64,000 nt of DNA from Pedobacter steynii (lineage in GTDB: Bacteria > Bacteroidota > Bacteroidia > Sphingobacteriales > Sphingobacteriaceae). The notes beneath the pieces are model-generated. The model had not been told where the DNA came from, searched no databases, and saw only the letters and a program-made list of their open reading frames with translations. Location of the stretch: NCBI RefSeq assembly GCF_900103665.1, contig NZ_FNGY01000006.1:62001-126000 (forward strand), written 5' to 3'. Every line of letters begins with the position of its first letter. Within the stretch, counting starts at the first letter, position 1. The translations under genes and the position numbers were made by a program. Positions 17,900 to 26,352 of this stretch are shown piece after piece.

Positions 17900-19229
17900 A
17901 GGGATTCTATTATTTATTATAATCTCCATTTATCTTTTCAGAACGGTTATCCTTAAGACTAAAAAAAAGGATACTAAATTTTTATGGGTCAGCTTTTTTA
18001 TATTCTGTATCCCCTTTGAATTTGGGAAAGCCTTAAATACGCCAAAGCTGAACGATATTGCAGGCACTGTACAGCCGATCTATATCATTTCTTTATGTAT
18101 TGGGTTAATTGTAGCCGTGCTACCTTATGCGAAACGGAGGTTTATAAATTATTCCTTTAAACTCAATCATTGGGTCAATGGCTTCTGTGTGCTGTTGATC
18201 ATCTCTTTTCTTAATCCTTACAATTCCTTTTATACCGGGACCTGGGTATTGGCCATCTTTTTCTTATCAAATATTCTCTTATTTAAATTGCTGAGTAGTT
18301 TTCTGGATCAGTCTGATGTAGTGAACGGTCTTTTTGATGGGTTGAAATGGCTGGCTTATACCCAGTTTTTTCTGGCCATTTGTTTTCCTGTTTTGGGAAT
18401 TTCGGCGGTGACAAAGCTCTTTCATGAATCCGCGGAAATCTGGGCCACCCGATTGGATACCAGGAGTGGGGCGGTCGGTTTCTTTAACCACCCGGGAAGG
18501 CTGGCCTTATTTATGGTCGTCGCTTCTTCCTTTTTTCTGGCTACCTATTTATACAACTTTAAAAGAAAAGCAAGTGCCATCTGTTTAGGGATTTGTGTCC
18601 TTACCTTATTCCTGACCTATTCCAGAACTTCTTACCTGGCTTTAATCATTACGCTGTTCTCCTGCTATTACATAGATAAGAATGCCCATAAAAATATATT
18701 CTCCATTGGTAATATTTTGAAATTTGTGGTGCCAACAGTGTTGGCGCTGGTGTACCTGATTGCCTACTCTCCTTTGAGTGAACTGTTCCTTCAAAGCGAC
18801 TCATCGGATCAGTATGATAACAGGATGGTGCACTGGTTAATGGCATTTCATATTTTCGAAACTTCTCCAATTATTGGCGTGGGGCTCAATGCCCACCTTT
18901 CCTACATTTCACAACATCTGGGGATCGTAAATCAGGTCACTATGGACGACTTCTTTTCGGTCAATCCCATACATAATATTCATTTGATCATCTTGTGTGA
19001 AATTGGGATCGTCGGAATTCTTTTATGGGTCTATTTTTTATTTGGTAACATCATTAAAGCAAAAAAAGAAATTAAGGAGGGGCATAATGAGGTGCTCTCT
19101 CTCACTTTGGTCGGCCTCTTTGTCGCTTACATTATCTATGGTCTAACAGGTTGGGCTCCCTTTTCAACAGCCATTTTGCCAATATTTCTTTTTATCACTT
19201 TTTTTTCAATTAAATACAGAGACCAATGA
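17892..19229 (+). CDS. O-antigen ligase/polymerase-type membrane protein (Wzy-like)
   Basis: 445 residues with about 11-12 hydrophobic helices. The large periplasmic loop carries the typical Wzy_C/O-antigen-ligase pattern: RSGAVGFFNHPGRLALFM, LTYSRTSYLAL, NRMVHWLMAFHIFETSPIIGVGLN and VNPIHNIHLIILCEIGIVGILLW. In a locus with a flippase and a chain-length kinase, a repeat-unit polymerase is the more likely role than a lipid A ligase, though sequence alone does not separate the two. Overlaps the gene before by 8 nt and the gene after by an ATGA junction. Confidence 0.88.
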   Translation: MGKGILLFIIISIYLFRTVILKTKKKDTKFLWVSFFIFCIPFEFGKALNTPKLNDIAGTVQPIYIISLCIGLIVAVLPYAKRRFINYSFKLNHWVNGFCVLLIISFLNPYNSFYTGTWVLAIFFLSNILLFKLLSSFLDQSDVVNGLFDGLKWLAYTQFFLAICFPVLGISAVTKLFHESAEIWATRLDTRSGAVGFFNHPGRLALFMVVASSFFLATYLYNFKRKASAICLGICVLTLFLTYSRTSYLALIITLFSCYYIDKNAHKNIFSIGNILKFVVPTVLALVYLIAYSPLSELFLQSDSSDQYDNRMVHWLMAFHIFETSPIIGVGLNAHLSYISQHLGIVNQVTMDDFFSVNPIHNIHLIILCEIGIVGILLWVYFLFGNIIKAKKEIKEGHNEVLSLTLVGLFVAYIIYGLTGWAPFSTAILPIFLFITFFSIKYRDQ

Positions 19230-20485
19230 GGAATATACTGATTGTTACCCCCTATATGCCATTCCCTCTAAATTCTGGTGGAAGAATAGCTCAATTTGAA
19301 TTCAATAATGAATTGCGTCATCAATTTAAGGTGACCCTTGCTTTTACAATGAAGCCCGAGGATCAAAAGGATCTTGAGGAGCTGAAAAAATTATGGAAAA
19401 ATGTAAATTTTAAACCTTACCTGATCACGAAGAAAACCTTTTCTGATCAACTGGGCTCCGTCTTATTTCGCTTTTCTGAATTTTTTAACCGTTTAATCGG
19501 TAAAGGTGTCTTTTTCTTTGGTTGTAAAACCAATCTGGATAAATTGCTACAGCAAAATACGACGCTCTTCAGGTCGAAAAGCTTCGGATTTCCGAGGGGA
19601 TTTATTGACCATTTCAGAGATGTCTTACTGGAAGACAGTTTTGAATATGTTCAGGTTGAATTTCACCAGCTGATCTCTTTTGCCAAATATATCCCCCGGA
19701 GTTCTTATCGGATCTTTGTTCATCATGAACTCCGCTTCGTACGGGAAAAGAGAGAACTCGAGCTCTTTAGTTTCAAATCCGGTTTTTTAAAATGGGTGTA
19801 CCGGAAAAATAAGAAGTTTGAATTGTCTGCTTTGGAGAAGTACGATATGGTTTGTACGCTTTCAGATGTGGATAAGCTGATCTTGGAAAAGGACATCAGA
19901 AAACCACTTTTAGTCTCTTCTCCTGTTCCGATTAAGGCCGGTAAATCAGCAAACGATTTTTTATCTGCAAGTAAGCTGGTGTTCTTAGGCGGGGAAGATC
20001 ATTTTCCCAATAAGGAAGGAGTGGATTGGTTTTTAATGAATTGCTGGATGCCCTTAAAGTCAAAATATCCGGATTTAAAGTTGTCGGTTATCGGTAAGTG
20101 GCATCAGCCAACAATTGATAGCTATGCAGGGCTGTTGGATGCGGTAAGCTTCCCCGGATATGTAGATCAGTTGTATGAAGCGTTAGCAGACAGCATATTT
20201 ATAGTTCCTATCCGCATTGGCAGTGGCATCAGAATGAAAATTATTGAAGCCGTAAACGCAGGCATTCCATTCGTATCCACAGAAGTCGGTGTAGAAGGAT
20301 TGTGCTTTAAAAACGGACATGATTGTCTGATTGGAAACACCCCTCAGGAATTCTGTTCTTCTATTGCAAAAATTTTAGAGAGTAAAGATTTAGGACATCG
20401 GTTGATGACGAATGCCCGAAACACGCTAAGTGTAGAGAATTCATATGAAAAACTGATTGAACGGAGACTGGCGATTTACAACTAA
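19226..20485 (+). CDS. Family 4-type glycosyltransferase
   Basis: 419 residues, GT-B fold. The N-terminus MRNILIVTPYMPFPLNSGGRIAQFEF is the acceptor-domain entry. The C-terminal domain shows KLVFLGGEDHFPNKEGVDWFL, SVIGKWHQ, a late FPGYVDQLYEALADSIFIVPIRIGSGIRMKIIEAVNAGIPFVST and a final EGLCFKNGHDCLIG, matching the nucleotide-sugar binding region of GT4 enzymes. The ATG overlaps the stop of the polymerase gene (ATGA). Donor and linkage cannot be told from sequence. Confidence 0.88.
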   Translation: MRNILIVTPYMPFPLNSGGRIAQFEFNNELRHQFKVTLAFTMKPEDQKDLEELKKLWKNVNFKPYLITKKTFSDQLGSVLFRFSEFFNRLIGKGVFFFGCKTNLDKLLQQNTTLFRSKSFGFPRGFIDHFRDVLLEDSFEYVQVEFHQLISFAKYIPRSSYRIFVHHELRFVREKRELELFSFKSGFLKWVYRKNKKFELSALEKYDMVCTLSDVDKLILEKDIRKPLLVSSPVPIKAGKSANDFLSASKLVFLGGEDHFPNKEGVDWFLMNCWMPLKSKYPDLKLSVIGKWHQPTIDSYAGLLDAVSFPGYVDQLYEALADSIFIVPIRIGSGIRMKIIEAVNAGIPFVSTEVGVEGLCFKNGHDCLIGNTPQEFCSSIAKILESKDLGHRLMTNARNTLSVENSYEKLIERRLAIYN

Positions 20486-20497
20486 ACGGAAAAAGAG

Positions 20498-21340
20498 ATG
20501 AAAGCTACGATGAACAGGGGAGAATCCCTCAAACCGAAATTAATTGTTTTAGTGGTGCTTTATAAAAAGACAATTTCAGCATCTCCAACAATTAGTCATT
20601 TGTTATTGCAGAATAAAACACTGTTTGATCTGGAACTGGTGGTTTGGGACAATAGTCCTGAACCTTGTCCGGAGCAGGAGGTGGCAGAACTATCGGCAGC
20701 CTTTGATCAGTTTCAATACATCTCGACTCCCGAAAATGTATGGTTGTCGAAATTATACAACCAGGTCCTTCGTTCCAATACTTACGATTATGCCTTATTG
20801 CTGGATCAGGATTCTGAATTTCCTGAGTACTATTTTGATAAATTAAATGCTGCGGTCCTGGGCTTCCCTAAAATTTCTCTTTTTCTTCCCATTGTGATGA
20901 ACAATAGAAAAGTGGTAAGCCCGGGGTCCTTTGTTTATTTCAAAGGTAAACACTGGAAAAAAATACAGACCGGAGCGATCCCTGCAAAAAATGTTTTGGC
21001 GATCACGAGTGGTATGGTTATTTCTGTTAAGGTATTCCTGGCACATCAAATGAAGTTTGATGAACGGCTGAACCTGTATGGGATTGATACGAGTTTCATG
21101 TTAAGGTATTCCAAATTTGAAGAGCAATTGTATGTCCTGCGGATCAAGTTTGATCACGATACCGTGTTGTGGTCTAATCCTTCGGCGGATGTCATGTTAA
21201 GCCGCTTCAGGAATTTAAAAGGAACCTGGCCCAAGATCTTATCGGACAGGCCTGTGGCACTTGTCCTGGCTTATTTTTATAGTAAGGTGGTTTCCTTGAA
21301 ACTGGCGCTAAAATATCAGGATCTAAGGTTTCTAAAGTAA
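20498..21340 (+). CDS. Family 2 glycosyltransferase (rhamnosyltransferase-like)
   Basis: 280 residues, GT-A fold. KLIVLVVLYKKTISASPTI is the usual N-terminal strand of family 2 enzymes, LVVWDNSPEP the second strand, and LLLDQDSEFP carries the DxD metal-binding motif (LDQD). LYGIDTSFMLRYSK is the acceptor-side loop seen in rhamnosyltransferase-like members. A dTDP-deoxysugar pathway sits in the same locus, which is compatible with a deoxysugar donor but does not prove it. Follows the previous gene by 12 nt. Confidence 0.82.
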   Translation: MKATMNRGESLKPKLIVLVVLYKKTISASPTISHLLLQNKTLFDLELVVWDNSPEPCPEQEVAELSAAFDQFQYISTPENVWLSKLYNQVLRSNTYDYALLLDQDSEFPEYYFDKLNAAVLGFPKISLFLPIVMNNRKVVSPGSFVYFKGKHWKKIQTGAIPAKNVLAITSGMVISVKVFLAHQMKFDERLNLYGIDTSFMLRYSKFEEQLYVLRIKFDHDTVLWSNPSADVMLSRFRNLKGTWPKILSDRPVALVLAYFYSKVVSLKLALKYQDLRFLK

Positions 21341-21377
21341 AGTGGATAACCGTTAAACCAAAAACAATTATATACTG

Positions 21378-22478
21378 ATGAAAATTATTTGTGTACACCA
21401 AAGTGCGGATATGTATGGTTCTGACAGGAGCTTTTTGCAGGTCATCAAATACCTGAGTCAGTCTGGCGATTATAAAAAAATAACCGTTGTCCTTCCGCGT
21501 ACGGGGCCATTGGTTGATGAACTTGAAAAATTAAATGTCGACATCAAATACCTGACGCTTTCTTTATTGAGCAAAACTTATCTAATGAAATTACAATGGG
21601 GGAAAATCATTTTTCCGCTATTCCAGTTTCAGGCTAAAAAGAAACTGTTCAATGAATATGATGTGGTATATACCAATACTTCAGTGATCCTGGATTTTTA
21701 TCTGCTTGCGCCTTTTCTTCATCAAATGAAGATCATCCACATCAGGGAGATCCCTGGTAAGCTGTTGAGTAAAGTACTGTCTTTATTCCTGAGGCAAGCC
21801 AAATCAAAAATTATATTCAACTCGAACTCCACATTGAGAAGTTTTGGAAAATTGAAGAATAGTGTCGTGATCCACAATGCATTTGAGGGTTTTGATGGGG
21901 AAATAGCAGTCAGTGGAACTCATAGTCATCCGCTTCGCATTTTGCTGATCGGCAGGATCAATGGCTGGAAAGGACAGGATTTTGCAATAGAGTCCTTACT
22001 TAAAATGAAAGCCGCTTCGGTTTTACTGAGAATTGTAGGCAGCACTTCTGCAGGAAATGAAGATTTAGTGCTGCAACTCAAGAAAAAAGTCGAAAACCTG
22101 GGCCTAAGTACACAGGTAGAGTTCCTGGATTTTGTTTCAGATACTGCCGAAATCTATGCCTGGTCCGATGTCGTAATTGTGCCAAGTACCAAGCCGGAAC
22201 CTTTCGGAAGAATTGCCATAGAAGCAATGAGTTTATATAAGCCTGTAATTGCCGCAAATCACGGTGGATTGCCCGAAATTATTGAAGATTCGGTAAATGG
22301 GTATTTATTCGAACCCAATAACACCACTTCATTTGTTAATGCTTTAACGAAGTATGCGGACGACAGAGCATTATTGGAACGACATGGAAGGAACGCCAAA
22401 AGATCATTTGATGAAAAATTTTCCTTAAATGGATTCTATAAAAAGCTGGATTCTGTTTTTAAGGAGGAAGCTGTTTGA
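21378..22478 (+). CDS. Family 4 glycosyltransferase
   Basis: 366 residues, GT-B. MKIICVHQSADMYGSDRSFLQVIKYL is the N-terminal glycine-containing loop. The C-terminal domain shows ILLIGRINGWKGQDFAIESL, RIVGS, VEFLDFVSDTAEIYAWSDVVIVPSTKPEPFGRIAIEAMSLYKPVIAANHGGLPEII, including the E-x7-E donor-phosphate motif (EPFGRIAIE). The ATG is preceded by an A/T-rich leader (AAAAACAATTATATACTG) shared almost exactly with two later genes of the block. Donor and acceptor are unknown. Confidence 0.9.
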   Translation: MKIICVHQSADMYGSDRSFLQVIKYLSQSGDYKKITVVLPRTGPLVDELEKLNVDIKYLTLSLLSKTYLMKLQWGKIIFPLFQFQAKKKLFNEYDVVYTNTSVILDFYLLAPFLHQMKIIHIREIPGKLLSKVLSLFLRQAKSKIIFNSNSTLRSFGKLKNSVVIHNAFEGFDGEIAVSGTHSHPLRILLIGRINGWKGQDFAIESLLKMKAASVLLRIVGSTSAGNEDLVLQLKKKVENLGLSTQVEFLDFVSDTAEIYAWSDVVIVPSTKPEPFGRIAIEAMSLYKPVIAANHGGLPEIIEDSVNGYLFEPNNTTSFVNALTKYADDRALLERHGRNAKRSFDEKFSLNGFYKKLDSVFKEEAV

Positions 22479-22516
22479 GCAAGGATAAGATCGTTTAACA
22501 AATAAACCCGGAAATA

Positions 22517-23599
22517 ATGAAGCGTAAACTAGGTATCGGACTTTTACTTTTAGCAGGGCTGACAGGAATGGTAAGCGCTGAAGTTAATGCTCAGAATAAG
22601 CCTTCCAAAGATTTGTTGGTTGGTGCTTATTATTTTGATGGCTGGACAGGGAAAACCAATCATATCACGAAGTCATTGACGGAAAATTTTAAAGGAAGGC
22701 AGCCGATATGGGGCTGGGTAACAAGCAAACCGGAGATCATCCAAAAGCAAGTGGATGCAGCGGCAGAAGCAAGCATAGACTTTTTTAGTTTTTGCTGGTA
22801 TGATTCAGCTTTGTCTAAAAAGAATATGGAAGAGCCCCGGAACAATGCGCTCGGCTTATTTCTTAATGCGAAGGATAGAAAAGGGATGAAGTTTAACCTG
22901 CTCGTGGCAAATCACTTTGGTTATTTGATCGGTCCTGAGGATTGGGAACGGGTTTCAAAAATATGGATTACATTATTTAAGAATAAGGATTACCTGAAAT
23001 TTAACCAGAAGCCCCTGATCACTTTTCTGAGCTTAAGGATGCTGATCAGTAAATTTGGTTCTGCAGCAAAGATTAAAGTTGCATTGGATAAACTGAGGGC
23101 GGATGCAAAGGCTAATGGTTTGGAGGGCATAAGTATTGCCGTTTGTATTGGCCCGAAACAAGCAGATGCAGACCTGGCAAAATCCGCTGGTTTTGACCTC
23201 TTAACGGGATATAATTATCATGATCAGACTTTAATTGCCGGGCAATCCGTGAGTCCGATCACTGCTTTGAGCCCAAGAGAACAATCGGTCTGGGCCAGCT
23301 TTCTGAAACTGGGGATGCCCTATATGCCCGTCAGCACACTCAATTGGGATCCACGGCCCTGGGATGATACGAATAAAGTAAAAAAAGCTTCTCCACATTT
23401 TGATGGTTATTCACCGGCGTCGGTATATCAATCTATAAAAGGGTTGAAAAAATGGACACTGGAAAATGATCCTTCCGGTTCAGCGGATCATATTGCAATG
23501 ATCTATGCCTGGAATGAATATGGGGAAGGGGCCTGGCTCACTCCATCTGTACAATATCAAAACAAATTTTTACGTGCGGTTAAGGAAGCACTGAAATAA
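22517..23599 (+). CDS. Secreted GH99-like / WbsX-type protein
   Basis: 360 residues with an N-terminal signal peptide (about 1-25: basic MKRKLG, hydrophobic core, cleavage near VNA-QN). The mature part starts LLVGAYYFDGWTGKTNH, the conserved opening of the glycoside hydrolase 99-like/WbsX group, followed by SIDFFSFCWYDS, FLSLRML, YNYHDQT and IYAWNEYGEGAWLTPSVQYQNKFLRAV. WbsX members in O-antigen loci are often called glycosyltransferases, but a signal peptide and GH99 likeness point to a periplasmic glycan-cleaving or glycan-modifying role. The dispersed repeat begins 10 nt after the stop codon. Confidence 0.82.
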   Translation: MKRKLGIGLLLLAGLTGMVSAEVNAQNKPSKDLLVGAYYFDGWTGKTNHITKSLTENFKGRQPIWGWVTSKPEIIQKQVDAAAEASIDFFSFCWYDSALSKKNMEEPRNNALGLFLNAKDRKGMKFNLLVANHFGYLIGPEDWERVSKIWITLFKNKDYLKFNQKPLITFLSLRMLISKFGSAAKIKVALDKLRADAKANGLEGISIAVCIGPKQADADLAKSAGFDLLTGYNYHDQTLIAGQSVSPITALSPREQSVWASFLKLGMPYMPVSTLNWDPRPWDDTNKVKKASPHFDGYSPASVYQSIKGLKKWTLENDPSGSADHIAMIYAWNEYGEGAWLTPSVQYQNKFLRAVKEALK

Positions 23600-23608
23600 A
23601 AATATATT

Positions 23609-23757
23609 GATGAAACCATCATAAGTATACCGCTTACAAACAGTAATGAACCTCGCTTGCGAGCTCATGAATACCATTGAAAACAATAAATATCAATGAA
23701 TAATATACTTATGATAGCTTCATAACCGATAAACCGAGTTTACGAGTTCTTGAGAAC
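23609..23757 (+). repeat. Dispersed intergenic repeat, copy 1
   Basis: 149 nt filling the gap between the GH99-like and acetyltransferase genes. Its first 14 nt and last 27 nt are identical to the ends of copy 2 (40357-40507, opposite strand); the interior is about 65-70 percent alike. An ATCATAAGTATA arm near the start pairs with TATACTTATGAT near 23705-23716, and this stem extends outward through ATGAA/TTCAT. Inside are two related half-units of the form AACCgAGyyTrCGAGyTC, one in the loop and one at the 3' end. The layout suggests an RNA or DNA structure inserted between operon genes. Confidence 0.75.
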
Positions 23758-23802
23758 TTTTAAAAATCAATGATTAACGCGAAAAAAAACAATTATTTTC
23801 TG

Positions 23803-24498
23803 ATGAAAACACTATTGCAAACGATTATTAAGAAGAGAAATCCTTCCTTTCAATTTGATGAAAACCTCAGCAACCGTACCTTGTTCAATTTGGCGCGGAA
23901 TAAAAGTTTCGATCTTTTGAGAGGTGTTTTTTTTCTCTTGTTTCATTTGAAAAAGCCCGGACTTATCTTTGTAGGGAGGGCGGTAAGGTGTTTCAATAGC
24001 CAGAACATTCGCTTCGGAAAATGGGTGAAAATTGATTATGGGGTATACCTGAGTGGTCTCGGTAAAGGGAAACTGATCATCGGTGATTCATCCGGGATAG
24101 GGGCCTATTCTCAATTGATCATCTCTACTTCTTTTAACAACCTGGGAGAATACATTCACATCGGGCACCATGTAGGGATTGGCCAGTTTGCCAGTATCGG
24201 AGGCTCTGGTGGCGTTTCCATTGGGAACAATACCATCATCGGACAATATTTTAGTTGTCACCCTGAAAACCATAATTACAGTGATCCAAATAAACTGATC
24301 AAAAATCAGGGAACTACGCGTTCCAAAATCAGTATTGGAGATAACTGCTGGATCGGTGCTAAAGTGACCATCCTTGCAGGGGTTTCTATTGGCGAGAACT
24401 CCATCATCGCGGCAGGGGCTGTGGTCAATAAAAGTATGCCGCCAAATTCAATCATTGCGGGTGTTCCTGCCCGCGTTATTAAAGGAATATATGATTAG
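23803..24498 (+). CDS. Left-handed beta-helix (hexapeptide) acyltransferase
   Basis: 231 residues from the ATG at 23803; an in-frame ATG at 23770 would add 11 residues. The downstream start is preferred because it is preceded by the same AAAACAATTAT...CTG leader found before two other genes of the block. From about residue 65 the chain is a run of hexapeptide repeats (IGHHVGIGQFASIGG, ISIGDNCWIGAKVTILAGVSIGENSIIAAGAVV), ending IIAGVPARVIKG as in WcaF/serine-acetyltransferase relatives. The HPENHNYSD segment supplies a catalytic-type His. Likely O-acetylates a capsule sugar using acetyl-CoA. Overlaps the next gene by 8 nt. Confidence 0.87.
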   Translation: MKTLLQTIIKKRNPSFQFDENLSNRTLFNLARNKSFDLLRGVFFLLFHLKKPGLIFVGRAVRCFNSQNIRFGKWVKIDYGVYLSGLGKGKLIIGDSSGIGAYSQLIISTSFNNLGEYIHIGHHVGIGQFASIGGSGGVSIGNNTIIGQYFSCHPENHNYSDPNKLIKNQGTTRSKISIGDNCWIGAKVTILAGVSIGENSIIAAGAVVNKSMPPNSIIAGVPARVIKGIYD

Positions 24499-25192
24499 AA
24501 AGATTTTTTTAAGCGTTTTAAGCAGTGTGATGTTGTTGGCCACTTTGCCTGGCCATGCTGCTCATCAGCAGGTAGATTCTATTCCATCAAGGGTGTTGAT
24601 TCTGGGAAACAGCATCACCTGGCATGGTGCCAAAGCATCGGTTGGCTGGACAGGGAACTGGGGTATGGCAGCAAGCAGTCCCGAAAAAGATTATGTGCAT
24701 CTTCTGGAGGCGAGGGTAAAGCGTAATCATCCCAACACCAGCTTTAAGACTGGTAATATTGCGGCTACTTTTGAACGGCAGTTCTGGAAATATAAGGTCA
24801 GTGATTTTAAGGGTTTCAGCGACTTCAATGCGGATCTGATCATTCTGGTGATTGGTGAAAACATCAGCGATGCGTTGGCAGTTAAACACGGATTGGACAA
24901 TCAGCTGGAAAAGTTTATCCGGGAGCTCTCTGCAGAGAAAAACGTAAAGGTCTGTTTGGTGGGGAGTTTTTGGCCCAATCAGCATATTGATCAGATCATG
25001 AAAACTGCGGCGGAACGAAACAACTGGCGGTACGTAGATCTTCAGGGACTTTATAAAGAGCGGAATAAGAATACCGCCATTCAACAGTATGTAGATAAAG
25101 GAGTAGGAATGCATCCTTCTGATCTTGGAATGGAAGGCATCGCAGAAAGGATCTGGAATGGCATACAAGACTTCTTTAGGAATCAGGAATGA
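24491..25192 (+). CDS. Secreted SGNH/GDSL-like hydrolase
   Basis: 233 residues from the ATG at 24491, which overlaps the end of the acetyltransferase gene; a longer frame opening at 24374 lies entirely inside that gene and is rejected. A signal peptide (MIRKIFLSVLSSVMLLATLPGHA) is followed by VLILGNSITWHG (block I, with Ser in GNSIT), a NADLIILVIGENISD stretch (block III-like GxN), and VGMHPSDLGMEGIA (block V DxxH-like His). This is an SGNH esterase pattern, so a periplasmic role in removing acyl groups from the polysaccharide is plausible next to an acetyltransferase. The match is by motif only. Confidence 0.75.
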   Translation: MIRKIFLSVLSSVMLLATLPGHAAHQQVDSIPSRVLILGNSITWHGAKASVGWTGNWGMAASSPEKDYVHLLEARVKRNHPNTSFKTGNIAATFERQFWKYKVSDFKGFSDFNADLIILVIGENISDALAVKHGLDNQLEKFIRELSAEKNVKVCLVGSFWPNQHIDQIMKTAAERNNWRYVDLQGLYKERNKNTAIQQYVDKGVGMHPSDLGMEGIAERIWNGIQDFFRNQE

Positions 25193-25230
25193 AACCTTTA
25201 AAATAATACGAAAAAAACAATTATATACCA

Positions 25231-26337
25231 ATGAAAATAGCAATTATTGGAACTCGGGGCATTCCGAACCATTATGGGGGATTTGAGCAATGTGCAGAAT
25301 ATTTAGCACTGGGTTTAGTGAAAAGAGGACATGAGGTACTGGTTTACAATTCTCACAACCATCCTTATCAGAAAGACCAATGGAATGGGGTGGATTTACG
25401 CCATTGTTATGACCCGGAATATAAATTGGGGACAGCCGGACAGTTCATTTATGACTTAAACTGTATTCTTGATGTCAGAAAGCGGAAATGCGATGTGATC
25501 CTTCAGCTGGGTTATACGAGTGGTTCCGTTTGGGGCTGGTTGCTGCCAAAGAAAGTAGTCGTGACCACCAATATGGACGGACTGGAATGGAAGCGGACTA
25601 AATATTCCAATAAAGTAAGAAAGTTCCTGCAATGGGCAGAAAGCCTGGGTGTAAAATATAGCGATCACCTCATCTCGGATTCCATAGGTATTCAGGATTA
25701 TCTAAAGGAAAAGTATCAGGCGGATTCTACTTTTATCGCTTATGGAGCAACATTATTTAAGCAACCTGTATTGCAGGCGCTTGATAATTATGACTTGTCG
25801 GCCTATAAGTACGACATGCTCATTGCCAGACTGGAACCGGAAAATAGTATTGAGATCATTTTGGATGGTGTAGTCAAAGCGGCGGTCGACCGACCGTTTT
25901 TAGTGATTGGTAAACATGAAACGGAGTATGGTAATTATTTAAAAGAAAAGTATTCCGGCGCTACTCAAATCCGCTTTATAGGAGGAATCTATAATATCGA
26001 TATCCTGAATAGCCTGCGCTATTATTCTAACATCTATTTTCATGGACATACTGTGGGCGGGACAAATCCTTCGTTACTGGAAGCAATGGCCTCAAACAGC
26101 TTAATTTGTGCCAATGATAATCCTTTCAACAGGTATATCCTGGGTAACGATGCTATTTATTTTAACGATGCCGGGGGGGTAGCTGATCAGCTGAATAAGG
26201 TGAAATATCAAGAGGATAAATACCAGTCCATGCTTCAGGCAAACAGCGATAAAATCACGAATATTTACGATTGGGAGTTGATCGTAGACCAATACGAAAA
26301 ACACCTTTCAGAAGTGAAAGGTGTTTTAAACAGGTAA
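25231..26337 (+). CDS. DUF1972-containing glycosyltransferase (family 4)
   Basis: 368 residues. The N-terminal DUF1972 domain is distinctive: KIAIIGTRGIPNHYGGFEQCAEYLALGL, followed by HNHPYQKDQWNGVDL, DVILQLGYTSGSVWGWLLP and VVTTNMDGLEWKRTKYSNKVRKFLQWAES. The C-terminal half is the GT4 donor domain, with HGHTVGGTNPSLLEAMASNSLICANDNPFNR. Related proteins are rhamnosyl- or galactosyl-transferases of capsule loci. The AAAAACAATTATATACCA leader precedes its ATG. The last codons contain a perfect terminator hairpin (26298-26327). Last gene of the first capsule block. Confidence 0.9.
   Translation: MKIAIIGTRGIPNHYGGFEQCAEYLALGLVKRGHEVLVYNSHNHPYQKDQWNGVDLRHCYDPEYKLGTAGQFIYDLNCILDVRKRKCDVILQLGYTSGSVWGWLLPKKVVVTTNMDGLEWKRTKYSNKVRKFLQWAESLGVKYSDHLISDSIGIQDYLKEKYQADSTFIAYGATLFKQPVLQALDNYDLSAYKYDMLIARLEPENSIEIILDGVVKAAVDRPFLVIGKHETEYGNYLKEKYSGATQIRFIGGIYNIDILNSLRYYSNIYFHGHTVGGTNPSLLEAMASNSLICANDNPFNRYILGNDAIYFNDAGGVADQLNKVKYQEDKYQSMLQANSDKITNIYDWELIVDQYEKHLSEVKGVLNR
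26298..26327. terminator. Bidirectional terminator lying inside the 3' coding end of the glycosyltransferase gene
   Basis: AAAACACCTTTCA (26298-26310) pairs exactly over 13 bp with TGAAAGGTGTTTT (26315-26327) around a GAAG tetraloop. The ends provide T runs on both strands, so it can stop the block 1 transcript and, 26 nt beyond its stop codon, the converging wzi-like gene. It is entirely within codons of the glycosyltransferase. Confidence 0.85.
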
Positions 26338-26352
26338 TATTTGGTTAGTTTT

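Noticed and set aside
24374..24490. 39-codon N-terminal extension of the SGNH-like protein
   Set aside because: It lies wholly inside the acetyltransferase gene, and the ATG at 24491 gives a proper signal peptide.
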